Source of the DNA: Kofleriaceae bacterium | Lineage (GTDB): Bacteria > Myxococcota_A > Polyangia > Haliangiales > Haliangiaceae | Assembly (NCBI GenBank): GCA_018057825.1 | Contig: JAGPCY010000018.1 | Coordinates: 35,186-99,185, forward strand | Direction of reading: 5' to 3' | Length of the DNA: 64,000 nucleotides | Part shown: positions 1 through 11,226 of the stretch, in pieces | Layout of the letters: every line of letters starts with the position of its first letter | How positions within the stretch are numbered: position 1 is the stretch's first letter | The notes under the pieces: generated by a model | Seen by the model: the letters and a program-made list of their open reading frames with translations, nothing else | The model's database searches: none | What the model was told of the DNA's origin: nothing | Made by a program: the position numbers and the translations under genes

Positions 1-303
1 GAGGGAGAGGGAGGCGGAGAGGGAGGCGGAGAGGGAGGCGGAGGCCGAGGCGGAGGCGGAGTCCGAGACCGAGTCCGAGACCGAGGCCGAGACCGAGGCC
101 GAGACCGAGGCCGAGACCGAGTCCGAGGCCGAGTCCGAGGCGGAGTCCGAGACCGAGTCCGAGTCCGAGACCGAGTCCGAGTCCGAGACCGAGGCGGACG
201 CCGAGGCGGATGCCGAGTCCGAGGCGGAGGCGAGGCGGAGTCCGAGTCCGAGGTGGAGGCCGAGGCGGAGACCGAGACCGGGGCGGAGGCCGAGATCGAG
301 GGG
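1..303 (+). repeat. GAG-N-C-S hexamer array 1 (cut by window edge)
   Basis: Near-perfect tandem hexamers GAGGCG, GAGTCC, GAGACC and GAGGCC fill the left edge and fade out near 303. None of the six frames contains a stop codon, so open frames here are artefacts of composition. The same repeat occurs at five other places in the window, each starting directly after a stop codon with the GAG strand as sense strand. By analogy a plus-strand gene should end just left of the window. Confidence 0.9.
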
Positions 304-642
304 AAGGTGACAGTGCGACTGGGGCGAGGTGTGGAAATCGACCGCCCCCCTGTCGTGACCGTCACCACCGACCGGCGGGTTTTCACCGCCAAGAGCGCCG
401 TTCGGTGCTCTAGGGGGGCGTGACGCGGCGCGCGAAGTGTGACCCGGGCGACACAGACCACGACATCGGCGCCGCGGGTGCCAACGGAAATGTGAAGCGA
501 TGGTCACGGCTGGGGGGCCCGGCACCGTGTCCAAGCGGTCGACATCCGCGGAAATCCGGGATCGGGTCACTCCCGGCACCTGCCTTGCTTTGGCATTCAG
601 GGACTCACCGACCTTCGCTTGTCCTCTTCCAAGGAGCACGTC
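304..642. other. Non-coding leader upstream of the Crp/Fnr gene
   Basis: This 339-base gap shows no gene I can support; the frame open from 420 runs through the next gene in a shadow frame. It holds a weak hairpin (GGCGG / CCGCC around 374-391) and a dyad at 437-454. The promoter of the downstream regulator probably lies here, but no clear -10/-35 pair is visible. Confidence 0.5.
437..454. promoter_or_regulatory. Imperfect 18-bp dyad, possible operator
   Basis: The sequence GTGTGACCCGGGCGACAC is symmetric at 14 of 18 positions (GTGT arms, CCCGGG centre). It lies about 190 bases upstream of a Crp/Fnr-family gene, so autoregulation is conceivable. It is not a canonical CRP or FNR box. Confidence 0.2.
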
Positions 643-1419
<777 letters not shown>

Positions 1420-1456
1420 GCGCTGGCGAGGGGGGCGGCCGGGGGCCTGCGCCGCG

Positions 1457-1472
1457 GGGCGCCGGGGCGCCC
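1457..1472. terminator. GC-rich inverted repeat after the Crp/Fnr gene
   Basis: GGGCGCC (1457-1463) and GGCGCCC (1466-1472) form a perfect 7-bp inverted repeat 37 bases after the stop codon. There is no T tract, so if it ends transcription it is not a classical intrinsic terminator. Confidence 0.25.
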
Positions 1473-1552
1473 ACGCCGGCGATCTCACCTTCGCGCCAAC
1501 GGCGCCGGAGGTGCCCGGGATCGCGTGGAATCCCCCGCAGATCCGCACCGTT

Positions 1553-2779
1553 ATGTTGACAGACGGGGCAAGTCGCGCCAAGCCTTGGCCAGTGTCCGAG
1601 TCGTCCGCCCGGTCGGTCGTCGAGGTGTCGCGCGCGAGCGCCGCAGGGATCCGCCCGACCGCGGTCGAGATCGATCACGCCGCGATCGCCGACAACGCCC
1701 GCGCCATCGCCGCGCTCGCCGGGTCGGCGCTGTGCGCGGTGGTCAAGGCCGACGCCTATGGCCACGGCGCTCCGACCGTGGCGCGCGCCCTGGAGGCGTC
1801 CGGCGCGGTCGCCGGCTTCGCGGTGAGCCTGGTCGAGGAGGGCGTCGAGCTGCGGGACGTCGGGGTCCGCGCGCCGGTCCTGGTCATGGGGCCGTCGCAG
1901 GCCGGCGGCATCGCCGAGATGGCCGGTCGCGAGCTGACCCCGGTGGTGTCGGCGGCCGCCGACCTCGACGAGCTGGCCGCGGTGGTCGCGCGCCGCGGCC
2001 GGCCGATCGAGGTCCACCTGAAGGTCGATACCGGCATGGGGCGCCTGGGCCTCGAGCCCGACGCGCTCCCGGCGGCGCTGGCGGCCGCCGCGCGGTCGGG
2101 AGTCGCGGTGGTCGGTCTCATGACCCACCTGGCCAACGCCGACGTCGAGGATCCCGCCGACCTCGAGGCCTCGACCTGGCATCAGCTCGACTGCTTCGAT
2201 CACTGCGTCGCGCTCGCGGCGGCGGTCGGCGCGCCCATCCGCACGATCCACGCCGCCAACAGCTCGGGCACGATGATGTTCCCGCGGGCTCGCCGCGATC
2301 TGGTGCGGGTCGGCATCGCGATGTACGGCAACGGCGCCTGGCCGAGCGACGCCGCGCTCGCCTCGCCGCGCCGGCAGGCCATGCGGATCGTAAGCCACGT
2401 GGCCCAGCTTCGCCGGGTCGAGGTCGGCGCCCGGGTCGGCTACGGCGGGCTGTGGACCGCGACGCGCCCGACGGTAGCCGCGGTCATCCCGATCGGGTAC
2501 GCCGACGGCGTGCCGCGCCGCCTGACCGGGGTGGGACAGGCGGTCGTCGCCGGCCGACGGTGCCCGCTCATCGGCGCGGTCTCGATGGACATGATCATCG
2601 CCGACGTCACCGACCTCCCCGGCGTCACCGTCGGCGACGAGGTCGTAGCCCTGGGCACCGGCCGCGGCCGCTACGGCGCCGACCACATCTCGACCGCCGA
2701 GTTCGCGAGCTGGGCCGGCCTGTCGGCCTACGAGGTGACCTGCGGGATCTCCAAGCGCATGCCGCGGGTGCCGGCGTGA
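1553..2779 (+). CDS. alr: Alanine racemase
   Basis: A PLP enzyme that interconverts L- and D-alanine for peptidoglycan. The product has 408 aa from ATG 1553; a GTG at 1511 would add 14 residues and cannot be excluded. The PLP lysine motif CAVVKADAYGHG places Lys at about 65, and the second catalytic base is probably Tyr about 297 in RVGYGGLW. VGIAMYG and PIGYADGVPR are further family motifs. Its TGA overlaps the GTG of the Mla-type permease, so it heads a translationally coupled operon with lipid-transport genes; both halves concern the envelope. Confidence 0.95.
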   Translation: MLTDGASRAKPWPVSESSARSVVEVSRASAAGIRPTAVEIDHAAIADNARAIAALAGSALCAVVKADAYGHGAPTVARALEASGAVAGFAVSLVEEGVELRDVGVRAPVLVMGPSQAGGIAEMAGRELTPVVSAAADLDELAAVVARRGRPIEVHLKVDTGMGRLGLEPDALPAALAAAARSGVAVVGLMTHLANADVEDPADLEASTWHQLDCFDHCVALAAAVGAPIRTIHAANSSGTMMFPRARRDLVRVGIAMYGNGAWPSDAALASPRRQAMRIVSHVAQLRRVEVGARVGYGGLWTATRPTVAAVIPIGYADGVPRRLTGVGQAVVAGRRCPLIGAVSMDMIIADVTDLPGVTVGDEVVALGTGRGRYGADHISTAEFASWAGLSAYEVTCGISKRMPRVPA

Positions 2780-3608
2780 CCGCGCCCGAGCCGCGCCGCG
2801 TCCTGGCCGACGTCGCGCAAGGCGTCCACGACGCCTTCGCGCCGGTGGTGCGCGCGATCGATCGCTTCGGCGATCACGTGATCTTGCTCGGGCGGTCCCT
2901 GGCGTGGTTGCCGCGTCGGCCGTTCCGCCCGGCGATCTACCTTGACGCCTGCGAGTACGTCGGCGTCGGCAGCCTGCCGATCGTGCTCCTGGTCGGGTTG
3001 TTCACCGGCATGGTCATGGGCCTGCAGGCGGTCTACGCATTCCGTCAGTTCCAGCTCGAGTCCTTCGCCGGCGGCACCACCGGGCTGGCGCTGGCGGTCG
3101 AGCTGGCGCCGGTCCTGTCGGCGCTGATGCTGGCCGGACGCGCTGGCGCCGGCATCGCCACCGAGCTCGGCACGATGCGGATCACCGAACAGATCGACGC
3201 CCTCGAGTCGATGGCGGTGTCGCCGCTGCAGTACCTGATCCTGCCGCGCCTGATCGCCGGGATGCTGATGGCGCCGATCCTGTCGCTCCTGTTCTTCATC
3301 GTCGGCATGGCCGGCTGCTACTTCATGGCGGTGGTGGTCCACCACGTCGACCACGGCCAGTTCGTCCTGCACACCCGCGACCTGTTGGCCACCAACGACG
3401 TCGCGCAGGGCATGATCAAGTCGGTCGTGTTCGGCCTGATCGTCATCCTGATCGGCTGCTACCAGGGCTATAACGCGTCGGGCGGTGGCCGCGGCGTCGG
3501 CCTGGGCACGACCCGGGCGGTGGTGTTCGCGTCGGTCGCCGTGCTGATCAGCGACTACTTCCTGACCGACATCCTCCTGCGGGTGATGGCGAGCGACCCG
3601 GGGGCGGC

Positions 3609-3612
<4 letters not shown>
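2776..3612 (+). CDS. mlaE: MlaE-type ABC permease
   Basis: A 278-aa integral inner-membrane permease of the MlaE family (phospholipid/ABC transport with MCE proteins). After a cytoplasmic amphipathic N-terminus (about 1-55) come hydrophobic segments at roughly 70-95, 155-190 and 220-275. The family core is visible around VELAPVLSALMLAGRAGAG and in the TELGTMRITEQIDAL segment that contacts the ATPase. The GTG start overlaps the alr stop by four bases (GTGA) and the 3' end overlaps the ATPase the same way. No MlaB or MlaC homologue is visible in this window, so the set is a three-gene version. Confidence 0.93.
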
Positions 3613-4387
<775 letters not shown>

Positions 4388-4391
<4 letters not shown>

Positions 4392-5965
4392 GGCCGGTCG
4401 CCGCCGGCGTCAAGGTCGGCATCCTGGTGCTGGCGCTCCTGGGCGGCACCTACGCGGTGTGGAAGAGCCTGGGCGCCGATCCGGCCGGATCCGACAACAT
4501 CACCTTGTGGGCGCGCTTCCGCGACGCCTCGGGCATGCCGGTCGGCTCGAAGGTCGTGGTCGCCGGTCTGCCGGTCGGCGAGATCACCAGCCTCGAGATC
4601 GATGGCCGCTACGCCAAGGTCAAGTTCAAGATCCGCCGCGACGTCGCGGTGTGGTCGAGCGCGGTGGTCTTCAAGAAGGCGGCCTCGCTCCTCGGTGACC
4701 ACTACCTCGAGATCGACCCCGGCAGCGCCGAGGGCGCGGCCGAGACCGGCGAGTTGACCCCGGCCACCCGGCTCGGGTCGGGCGACCAGATCGTCCGGGT
4801 GGTCGAGGCGACCTCGCCCGACGCGCTGTTGCGGCGGATCGATCAGAGCCTGCCCAACGTCGACGCGGTGCTCTTGTCGGTCAAGGATCTGTCCGAGGAC
4901 ATGCGCCGGCTGGTCAACGGCCCGATCGCCTCGGTCGCCAACCGGGTCGATGACCTGGTCCAGCGCGAGGCCCAGACCGTCAAGGACATCCTCGAGCGGG
5001 CTGACCGGACGATCGCCCGGATCGATCAGATCGCGGTCGACATCCGCGCCATCTCGGGCACCGCCGACGATCGGGTCAAGGCCATCCTCGACAACCTGGA
5101 CGCCGCCGCCGCCGAGGCCCGCACCCTGGTGGCGACCGCGCGCACCGAGGTCGAGGCCACCGGCGACAAGGTCCGCGAGAAGCTCGATCTGGTCGATCAG
5201 GTGATCGCCAGCACCGCGTCGATCACCGAGAAGATCGATGAGGATCGCGGCACGCTGGGGCGGCTGGTCAACGATCCGACGATCGCCGACAACGTCGAGA
5301 CGATCACCGACGACGCCAAGGGATTCCTCGGCACGCTGTTCCGGATGCAGACCTACGTCGGGCTGCGCAGCGAGTGGAACGTGTTCGCCGGCCTGGCCCG
5401 CCACTACCTGTCGGTCGAGCTGCACACTCGCCCGGACAAGTTCTACCTGATCGAGCTCGAGCAGGGGCCGCGCGGCGGCTACCCCGACACGACGCTGGTG
5501 TACGACCCGACGGTCGGGAACCAGTGGGTGCGGACCAGCACGATCGCCGACGAGTTCCGGTTCACCTTCCAGTTCGCCAAGCGGTTCGACTGGCTGACCC
5601 TGCGCTACGGCATCAAGGAGTCGAGCGGCGGAGTCGGCGCCGACGCCGACCTGCGGTGGTGGGGCCGCGGGCTGCGCATGTCGGTCGACGTCTTCGACGC
5701 GTCCTTCGACGACTATCCCCGGGTCAAGCTGGCCGCGGCCTTCGAGCTGATGCGTGGGGTCTACGTCCTAGGCGGCATCGACGAGGTCTTGAACGCGCCC
5801 GACACGCTCATGGTCCAGACCGGCGGCGGCGACGTGCCGCTGCAGTTCGAGGAGTACCGGTTCGGGCGCGACGTCTTCGTCGGCGGCATGATCCGGTTCA
5901 ACGACAAGGACCTGGCGGCGCTGCTCGCGATCGGGGGCGGCGCGCTGTCGGGGCTCGGGGACTAG
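4388..5965 (+). CDS. mlaD: MCE/MlaD family lipid-transport protein
   Basis: A 525-aa periplasmic protein with an N-terminal membrane anchor (about residues 8-24). An MCE domain follows (about 38-120; FRDASGMPVGSKVVVAGLPV, LLGDHYLEI). A long region (about 140-310) with repeated Ile/Val/Asp heptads looks helical, as in MCE proteins that form needles. The last 200 residues are beta-rich, contain RFTFQFAKRFDWLTLRYGIKE, and look like an outer-membrane or barrel-associated tail, which is longer than E. coli MlaD (about 180 aa). That may let one protein span toward the outer membrane (inference). GTG start overlaps the ATPase stop. A hexamer array starts three bases after its TAG. Confidence 0.9.
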
Positions 5966-5967
5966 AC

Positions 5968-6129
5968 GCGGAGACCGAGGCGGAGACGGAGACCGAGACC
6001 GAGGCGGAGGCCGAGGCGGAGACCGAGGCCGAGACCGAGGCGGAGACCGAGACCGAGGCCGAGACCGAGGCCGAGGCGGAGACCGAGGCGGAGACCGAGA
6101 CGGGGGCCGAGACCGAGACCGAGACCGAG
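5968..6129 (+). repeat. GAG-N-C-S hexamer array 2
   Basis: About 27 hexamers (GAGACC, GAGGCG, GAGGCC) fill the gap between the convergent mlaD-type gene and the FHA gene. The array begins three bases after the mlaD TAG and stops two bases before the FHA gene's stop codon. In the frame of mlaD, read-through would give an Arg/Pro-rich tail. Confidence 0.9.
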
Positions 6130-6131
6130 CT

Positions 6132-7010
6132 TCACGCCAGGCGCGGGATGATGCGCAGGCGATAGCCGAAGCGGTGGCGCGACTCGATCAGGTCGCCGAT
6201 CTCGACCTTGATGAGCGCGCGGCGGACGCGTCGCACGAGCTGCTTGACGTGGTTGTCGCCGGGGTCGCGGGTGTCCCACGACAGGTCGCCGATCAGCTCG
6301 GAGGTGCGGACGAAGCCGCGGACCATGTGGGGCTGGTGGGCCTCGTCGGCCATGCGCCGGACCAGGAGCGCGAAGAACTCGAACTGCGTGGCGGTGAGCT
6401 GCACTTGCTTGCCGGCGACTTCGACCAGCCCGCCGCCGCCGCCGGTCGGCTCGTGCAGGCGGACGTCGAGGGTCGGCAGGCCGACGTCGGTGCTCTCGCG
6501 CTCGAACTCGCCGTCGTCGACCGGCGAGGTCAGGCGATCGCCCGGGCGCAGGGTCGAGCTGAAGGCCGGATCGAGGGTGACCGGCGGCAGGCTGGCGCCG
6601 TCGGGGATGAAGTAGAAGCCGACCTGGCCGAACATCACCCGATCGCCCTTCCGCAGGGTCACCGCCTCGTCGATCGTGGCCTCGTTCACCATCGTGCCGT
6701 TGGCCGAGCCGAGGTCGCGCAGCGCCCACTGCTTCTTGACCGGATCGATCGACAGGTGGGCGTGGTGACGCGACACCGAACTCTCGAGGATGCTGACCCC
6801 AGCGCCCTCGAGCTGTCGGCCGATCAACGTGCGCGCCTCGAGGGGGTGGGGCCGGCCCCAGGGATCGATCAGCACGGCGCCGGTCGGCTTGGCGGTGGTG
6901 GTCAAGACCTGCTCTGGCACCAGCCCCAGCGGGCCGGCCACTTCCTCGCGACAGTCCTCACACAGGAGGCCGCTCTCGACGGGATGGCGCGCACAGACCG
7001 CACAGTTCAT
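6132..7010 (-). CDS. FHA domain / winged-helix regulator with N-terminal Cys pairs
   Basis: A 292-aa cytoplasmic protein. The N-terminus carries two CxxC pairs (C3/C6, C17/C20) that look like a small zinc ribbon. Residues about 42-135 form an FHA phosphothreonine-binding domain with GR (64-65), SSVSRHHA (77-84) and GSANGT (101-106). The C-terminal part from about 190 resembles an OmpR-type winged helix (TATQFEFFALL, VKQLVRRVRRAL, ESRHRFGYRL). Reading: a phospho-Thr signal from a Ser/Thr kinase is coupled to DNA binding. Start ATG at 7010; longer open frames upstream are shadows. Last gene of the minus-strand run from 15593. Confidence 0.85.
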   Translation of the reverse strand: MNCAVCARHPVESGLLCEDCREEVAGPLGLVPEQVLTTTAKPTGAVLIDPWGRPHPLEARTLIGRQLEGAGVSILESSVSRHHAHLSIDPVKKQWALRDLGSANGTMVNEATIDEAVTLRKGDRVMFGQVGFYFIPDGASLPPVTLDPAFSSTLRPGDRLTSPVDDGEFERESTDVGLPTLDVRLHEPTGGGGGLVEVAGKQVQLTATQFEFFALLVRRMADEAHQPHMVRGFVRTSELIGDLSWDTRDPGDNHVKQLVRRVRRALIKVEIGDLIESRHRFGYRLRIIPRLA

Positions 7011-7105
7011 GCCGCCAGCATAAACCAATCTCCTCGACGTGGCGGCCTCGTCGGGCTCACCGGCCCGGGGTGTCCGGATTCGTCGTCGGAGATTCCCCGA
7101 AGCGA

Positions 7106-7981
7106 TCACGGTGCGACGGCGAAGCCGCGGCCCGGCTCGGCCGGGAACGGCGTCGCGCGATCGCGGCGGTCGAGCTCGGCCGGGGTCCAGCGCGCGCCGC
7201 GCTCGGCGAACAGCGCGACCCCGATCACGCCGACGTTGCGATCGTCGCCGGTGGCGGCGGCGTACGAGCCGGACACCTTGCCGAATCGGAAGGCCGCGAC
7301 CTCGGCCTCGCTGTGGCGGAAGCCGTCGATCACCAGCTCGCCGTGGGCCTCGACCACGTAGCCGCGCCGATCGAAGCCGGCCGGGCGCCCGTCGATGACG
7401 TCGAGCCCATCGACCGAGGCCACGACCTCGAAGCGCGCGCTGGTATGGTTGCGCACCGCGATGCGGTAGCGCGCGCCGTCGCGCGCGGCCAGGAGCGTGC
7501 GACCGCCGGCGGTCAGCCCGGGCAGGGGCGCGCCGGCGTCGTCGATCACCGCGATCGCGAGGTCGCCGTCGCCGGCCCAGGTCTCGAGCGGGGCCAGGCC
7601 GGTGCCGAGGTGGGCGGCGTGGGCGGCCACGCCCTCGGCGTCGTTGTAGTGCAAGACCGCGGTCGCCCACGGGTTGGCCTCGGCGCGGACGAACGGCGTG
7701 GTCGTGATGGGCGACCAGGTGTGCTCGCCCCAGGCGGTGGCCAGGCCAGGGCGCTCGACGGGATCGGGGGCGACGACCGGCGCGACCACCACGTGGGGCG
7801 GCGCCACCGGCGACGAGGCGGCCGCGGGTGCGCTCGCCAGCGGCGCCGCGCTCGGGGTGGTGGCGATCGGCGCTGGCCCGCCGCCGCCCGGCGGGTAGCC
7901 CGGCGGGCGGGCACCGGCGGCGCACGCGGTGGTGACGAGGAGAGCGAGCGGGAGGGCGGGGAGGCGGATGGGGTGGGGCAT
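7106..7981 (-). CDS. Lipoprotein of unknown function
   Basis: A 291-aa predicted lipoprotein; the signal ends in LVTTAC with the lipid-carrying Cys at 20. A Pro/Ala-rich linker (about 21-65) leads to a beta-rich domain. The C-terminal half has IAVRNHTSARFEVVASVDGL and FRFGKVSGSYAAATGDDRNV followed by GVIGVALF; I recall similar segments in uncharacterised proteobacterial proteins but cannot name a function. ATG 7981 is preferred over an in-frame start at 8002 because GAGGA lies just upstream. It lies 93 bases after the 18-motif cytochrome and 95 bases before the FHA gene, so it may share their mRNA. Confidence 0.8.
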   Translation of the reverse strand: MPHPIRLPALPLALLVTTACAAGARPPGYPPGGGGPAPIATTPSAAPLASAPAAASSPVAPPHVVVAPVVAPDPVERPGLATAWGEHTWSPITTTPFVRAEANPWATAVLHYNDAEGVAAHAAHLGTGLAPLETWAGDGDLAIAVIDDAGAPLPGLTAGGRTLLAARDGARYRIAVRNHTSARFEVVASVDGLDVIDGRPAGFDRRGYVVEAHGELVIDGFRHSEAEVAAFRFGKVSGSYAAATGDDRNVGVIGVALFAERGARWTPAELDRRDRATPFPAEPGRGFAVAP

Positions 7982-8074
7982 GGCGGGTCCTCGCCTTGCC
8001 AACGTGGGCCGAGCGCCGGGCTTACGTGGTCCGCGCGCGGCGCCGCGAACGTCTCGTGGCGGCGACTGCGTCGC

Positions 8075-9544
8075 TCAGCGACCGTGGCAACGCGCGCAGC
8101 CGTGGCCGGTCATGCGAAAGGCCGCGACCCCGTCGTGACACGGCGCGCAGGTCGCTTTGCCGGGCGACGGCAGATCGACGACCGCGGCGCTGGCCGCCAC
8201 CGCGCCGTGGCAGGTGACGCACGGCACCGGCTGACCGTCGTGGGTCCGGTGCGGTCGGTGGCGAAACCGAACTCGCACCGACCACGGCGCCGCCGCCCGC
8301 GCGCGATCGCGGTTGGCTTCGCGATCGAGGCCGTGGCACGCGACGCAGGCATCGAGGGGCGGCGCCGGGCCGGTGGCGTCGCCGTGGCAGCCGGCGTCGG
8401 CGCACGCGGCGTGGCCGCGCGGCGTTCGCAGCTCGCGGGTCGCGGTCGTGAGCTGATGGCAGCGCTCGCACGCCACGGCGGCGTGACGGGCGTGGGCGAG
8501 CTCGACGCCGAACTCCGAGCGCGGGCGCGGCGGCAGCGCCGCGGCCAAGGGGCGCCACGGCTCGGTCGCCAGGTGGCAGGCGCCGCAGATCGTCGGCTTG
8601 GTCGCGGTCAGATCGGCGGCGTGGCAGGCCGCGCAGGCGTCGTGATCGGGCGCCAGCGGCTGGCCGCCGCGATCGAGGCGATGGCACGAGGTGCACGTCG
8701 GCAGCGGCGCGCGGCGCTCATGGGCGCCGTGGTCGAAGCGTTCGATCGGCCGATGGACCGCGTACGGCTCGGTCGGGGCCGCGGTGTGGCAGCGGGTGCA
8801 CGCGGTGGTCGCGGCGAAGCCGGCGACACCGTCGTGGCAGCCGGCCGGCGTGCAGGTGGCCTTGCCAGGCGTCGGCAGCGCCAGGTCGGCGGTGGCGGCC
8901 AGGCCGGCGTGGCAGGTCGCGCACGCGAGCGCGGCGGCGCGCGGCGCGCGGCTGAGATGTCTGCGGTGATCGAAGGCGGCGCCGACCGCGAGCGGCGGCG
9001 AGGCCAGGGTCGGCCGCAGGTTCACGCCGGTCCCGGCCGGGTGACAGGCGGCGCACGCGGTCATCGCTGGCGCGGCGGCGCGGCCGTCGTGGCAGGGGGC
9101 GCACCGCGCGTGGGGCCGCGGCGCGGCGGCGGTGGTCCCGGGGATCGCGTGGCAGGTCGTGCACGCGGCGGCCTGGTGTCGGGCGTGATCGAACGTCAGG
9201 CCGAAGTCGGGGTCGAGCTGGTAGGGCGGAAACGCCACCGCGGGGCGCCGGGCCGCGAGCTGTTCAGCGGGATGGCAGGCGGTGCACACCGCGGCGTCGC
9301 TCGGTCGACCGGGACCCGGCGCGGCATGGCAGGCGCCCAGGCACGCGCTGTGACCGGGTCGGCCGATCAGGGCGCCGCGGGCGCCGAGCGGATGACAGGT
9401 GGCGCACGCGATGGGATCGCGCCCGCTGACCGCGATCCGGCCGTCGTGGACGATGTGGGCGAAGCCGGTCGGTTGATCGGCGCGGGCCGTCGGCCCCGCG
9501 ATCAGGGCGACGCCGAGGACGAGCGCGACGATCGCGAGCCGCAT
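8075..9544 (-). CDS. Periplasmic multihaem cytochrome c (18 candidate haem sites)
   Basis: A 489-aa protein with a Sec signal (about 1-22, cleavage near ARA-DQ). I count 15 canonical CXXCH motifs plus one CX3CH (CLGACH, residue 68) and two CX4CH (CTPAGCH, CADAGCH), giving up to 18 haems. FxHxxH elements (FDHARH, FDHRRH, FDHGAH, FRHRPH) precede many of them, as in cytochrome c3/c7-type repeats. No membrane anchor or catalytic domain is visible, so its role is electron wiring. The ATG shares one base with the barrel gene's TGA (TGATG), so translation is coupled. It is the natural partner of the barrel and the 15-motif lipoprotein upstream. Confidence 0.9.
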   Translation of the reverse strand: MRLAIVALVLGVALIAGPTARADQPTGFAHIVHDGRIAVSGRDPIACATCHPLGARGALIGRPGHSACLGACHAAPGPGRPSDAAVCTACHPAEQLAARRPAVAFPPYQLDPDFGLTFDHARHQAAACTTCHAIPGTTAAAPRPHARCAPCHDGRAAAPAMTACAACHPAGTGVNLRPTLASPPLAVGAAFDHRRHLSRAPRAAALACATCHAGLAATADLALPTPGKATCTPAGCHDGVAGFAATTACTRCHTAAPTEPYAVHRPIERFDHGAHERRAPLPTCTSCHRLDRGGQPLAPDHDACAACHAADLTATKPTICGACHLATEPWRPLAAALPPRPRSEFGVELAHARHAAVACERCHQLTTATRELRTPRGHAACADAGCHGDATGPAPPLDACVACHGLDREANRDRARAAAPWSVRVRFRHRPHRTHDGQPVPCVTCHGAVAASAAVVDLPSPGKATCAPCHDGVAAFRMTGHGCARCHGR

Positions 9545-11226
9545 CAGTACTGGCCCTCGACCAGGATGCGCAGCGCCTTCAGCCCGGCGATCTCGGGCGC
9601 GGTGGCGAAGCGGTTGGTCAGCTCGTAGGTGGTGTGGACGCGCAGCCGCGGGGTGATCCACGCGTCGAAGGCGAACCGGGCACCGCCGTGGATCGTGTCG
9701 AGGTCGAGGGGTTCGGTCAGCTCGTGCTCGCTGTCGGCGATGCCGTCGTCGCGGTACAAGAGCGCGTGGCGGGTGCGCCGGGCGTAGATCTCGGCGGTGG
9801 CCGAGAACTTGCGGGCGCCACCGGTGAAGCGGGCCGCGACGCCGCCCTCGAACAGCGAGCGCTCGCCGATGTGCTCGCCGGTCGCGGGCAGCGGCAGGGC
9901 GTGGCCCTCGAGATCGATGAGCTGCTCGGCCGGCACCGCGTCGGTGCGCGCGTAGATCCGCCCCAGGCCCGACAGCGTGAGGCCGAGGGTGCGCCGCAGG
10001 CGCATCTCGACCGCGCTGCCGCCCTCGAGCCAGCCGGGGCTGGTGCGGGTCGGGGCCTGATCGTCGTCGCGCTCGTCGAGCGCTGCGCCGCCGAACAGCA
10101 AGGCGTCGATGTTGTCGAGCAAGACCGTGCCGGCTCGCACCCGCACGGTCGTGCGCGCGGTCGGAGGTCCGAGATCGAGGTAGCGGCGCGGCTGGGTCGG
10201 ATCGTTGTCGCTGACCCGCTCGTAGTCCCACAGCCAGTCGGCGCGCTTGCGGCTGGTGGCCTCGATCGCCAGGCGAGTCTCGTCGGAGACGCGGATCCGC
10301 AGGGTGGCGCGGTGGTGGGCGATCGCGTCGTCCTTGATCCGCGACACCGCGCTCAGGTCGACGTCGGGGCGCGGCCGCCAGTCGATCGCGACGTCGGCGT
10401 GGGTGTGGCCGGCGTAGCGCAGGCCGCGCGCGCGCGCGGTCAGGGCGCGTGGACCATCGACGAGCGGGATCCGCAGCTCGCCGCCGAGCACCAGCCCGCG
10501 GGCGTCGGCGGCGCGGACCTCCGACGCCCAGTCGGGCACGCGCGAGCCGAGGTAGGCGGCGACGTGCAGGCCGCGCGGCGCCCAGCTCACCCACAGACCG
10601 TCGAGGTGGACCGGTGCCGGGCCGTAGACGAACTGCCGGCCGGCCCGGAGCGCCAGGGTCCGTAGGGCGCCGGTGGCGACCAGCTCAGTGGCGTCGGCCC
10701 ACGCCGCGCGCACCGCCAGCGGATCGACCCGGTCCCAGGTGTCGACGATCGGCGCCCGGGTCCCGACCGCCGGGCGCAGCCGGAACTGCGACGCCAGGTA
10801 GGTCGCGACGCTGGGCGCGATCAGGCCGCGGGTCGACAGGAACAGCGCACCGAAGCCGTAGGCGCGGGCCGGGTTGAAGTCGGCGCCCGCGGTGTAGACC
10901 GAGCCGCCGATCGTCGTGCCGGTGGCCGGGCTGTCGCCGGCGCGGTTGCGCAGGCCGGCGCCGTCGATGGCCATGCCGAGCGAGAGCTGGGCCGACAGCC
11001 GCGGGGGCGGGGCGGTCGGCGCGGCGGTGGCCGGGGCGCGACGCGGCCGCGGTCGAGGGCGGCGCGGGGGCGGCGGCGTGGTCGTCGGCGACGGTTGCGG
11101 CGGCTGGGCCCGCATCGCCAGGTGGCGCGGCGTGGTCGGGACCTCGACGGTCGGCGGCAGGCCGGGCTGGGCCACCGCGGCCACCGGCGCCAGCGCGGCG
11201 AGCACCGCCCACCCGGTCCGACTCAC
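9544..11226 (-). CDS. Outer-membrane beta-barrel between two cytochrome genes
   Basis: A 560-aa protein with a signal peptide (about 1-19), a Pro/Arg/Thr-rich linker (about 20-75) and then alternating beta strands to a C-terminal Tyr (LRILVEGQY), the usual outer-membrane beta signal. No cysteines are present, so it lacks the CXXC seen near the N-terminus of Shewanella MtrB. Its position, four-base overlap with the upstream cytochrome lipoprotein and one-base overlap with the downstream cytochrome suggest a sheath that lets electrons cross the outer membrane, as in porin-cytochrome complexes. Family assignment rests on size, strand pattern and neighbours, not on a recognised motif. GTG start. 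Confidence 0.75.
   Translation of the reverse strand: MSRTGWAVLAALAPVAAVAQPGLPPTVEVPTTPRHLAMRAQPPQPSPTTTPPPPRRPRPRPRRAPATAAPTAPPPRLSAQLSLGMAIDGAGLRNRAGDSPATGTTIGGSVYTAGADFNPARAYGFGALFLSTRGLIAPSVATYLASQFRLRPAVGTRAPIVDTWDRVDPLAVRAAWADATELVATGALRTLALRAGRQFVYGPAPVHLDGLWVSWAPRGLHVAAYLGSRVPDWASEVRAADARGLVLGGELRIPLVDGPRALTARARGLRYAGHTHADVAIDWRPRPDVDLSAVSRIKDDAIAHHRATLRIRVSDETRLAIEATSRKRADWLWDYERVSDNDPTQPRRYLDLGPPTARTTVRVRAGTVLLDNIDALLFGGAALDERDDDQAPTRTSPGWLEGGSAVEMRLRRTLGLTLSGLGRIYARTDAVPAEQLIDLEGHALPLPATGEHIGERSLFEGGVAARFTGGARKFSATAEIYARRTRHALLYRDDGIADSEHELTEPLDLDTIHGGARFAFDAWITPRLRVHTTYELTNRFATAPEIAGLKALRILVEGQY

Noticed and set aside
491-507. CRP-like box upstream of the Crp/Fnr gene (TGTGA...TCAC)
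   Set aside because: The GTGA and TCAC halves are eight bases apart rather than six, so it does not match the consensus.
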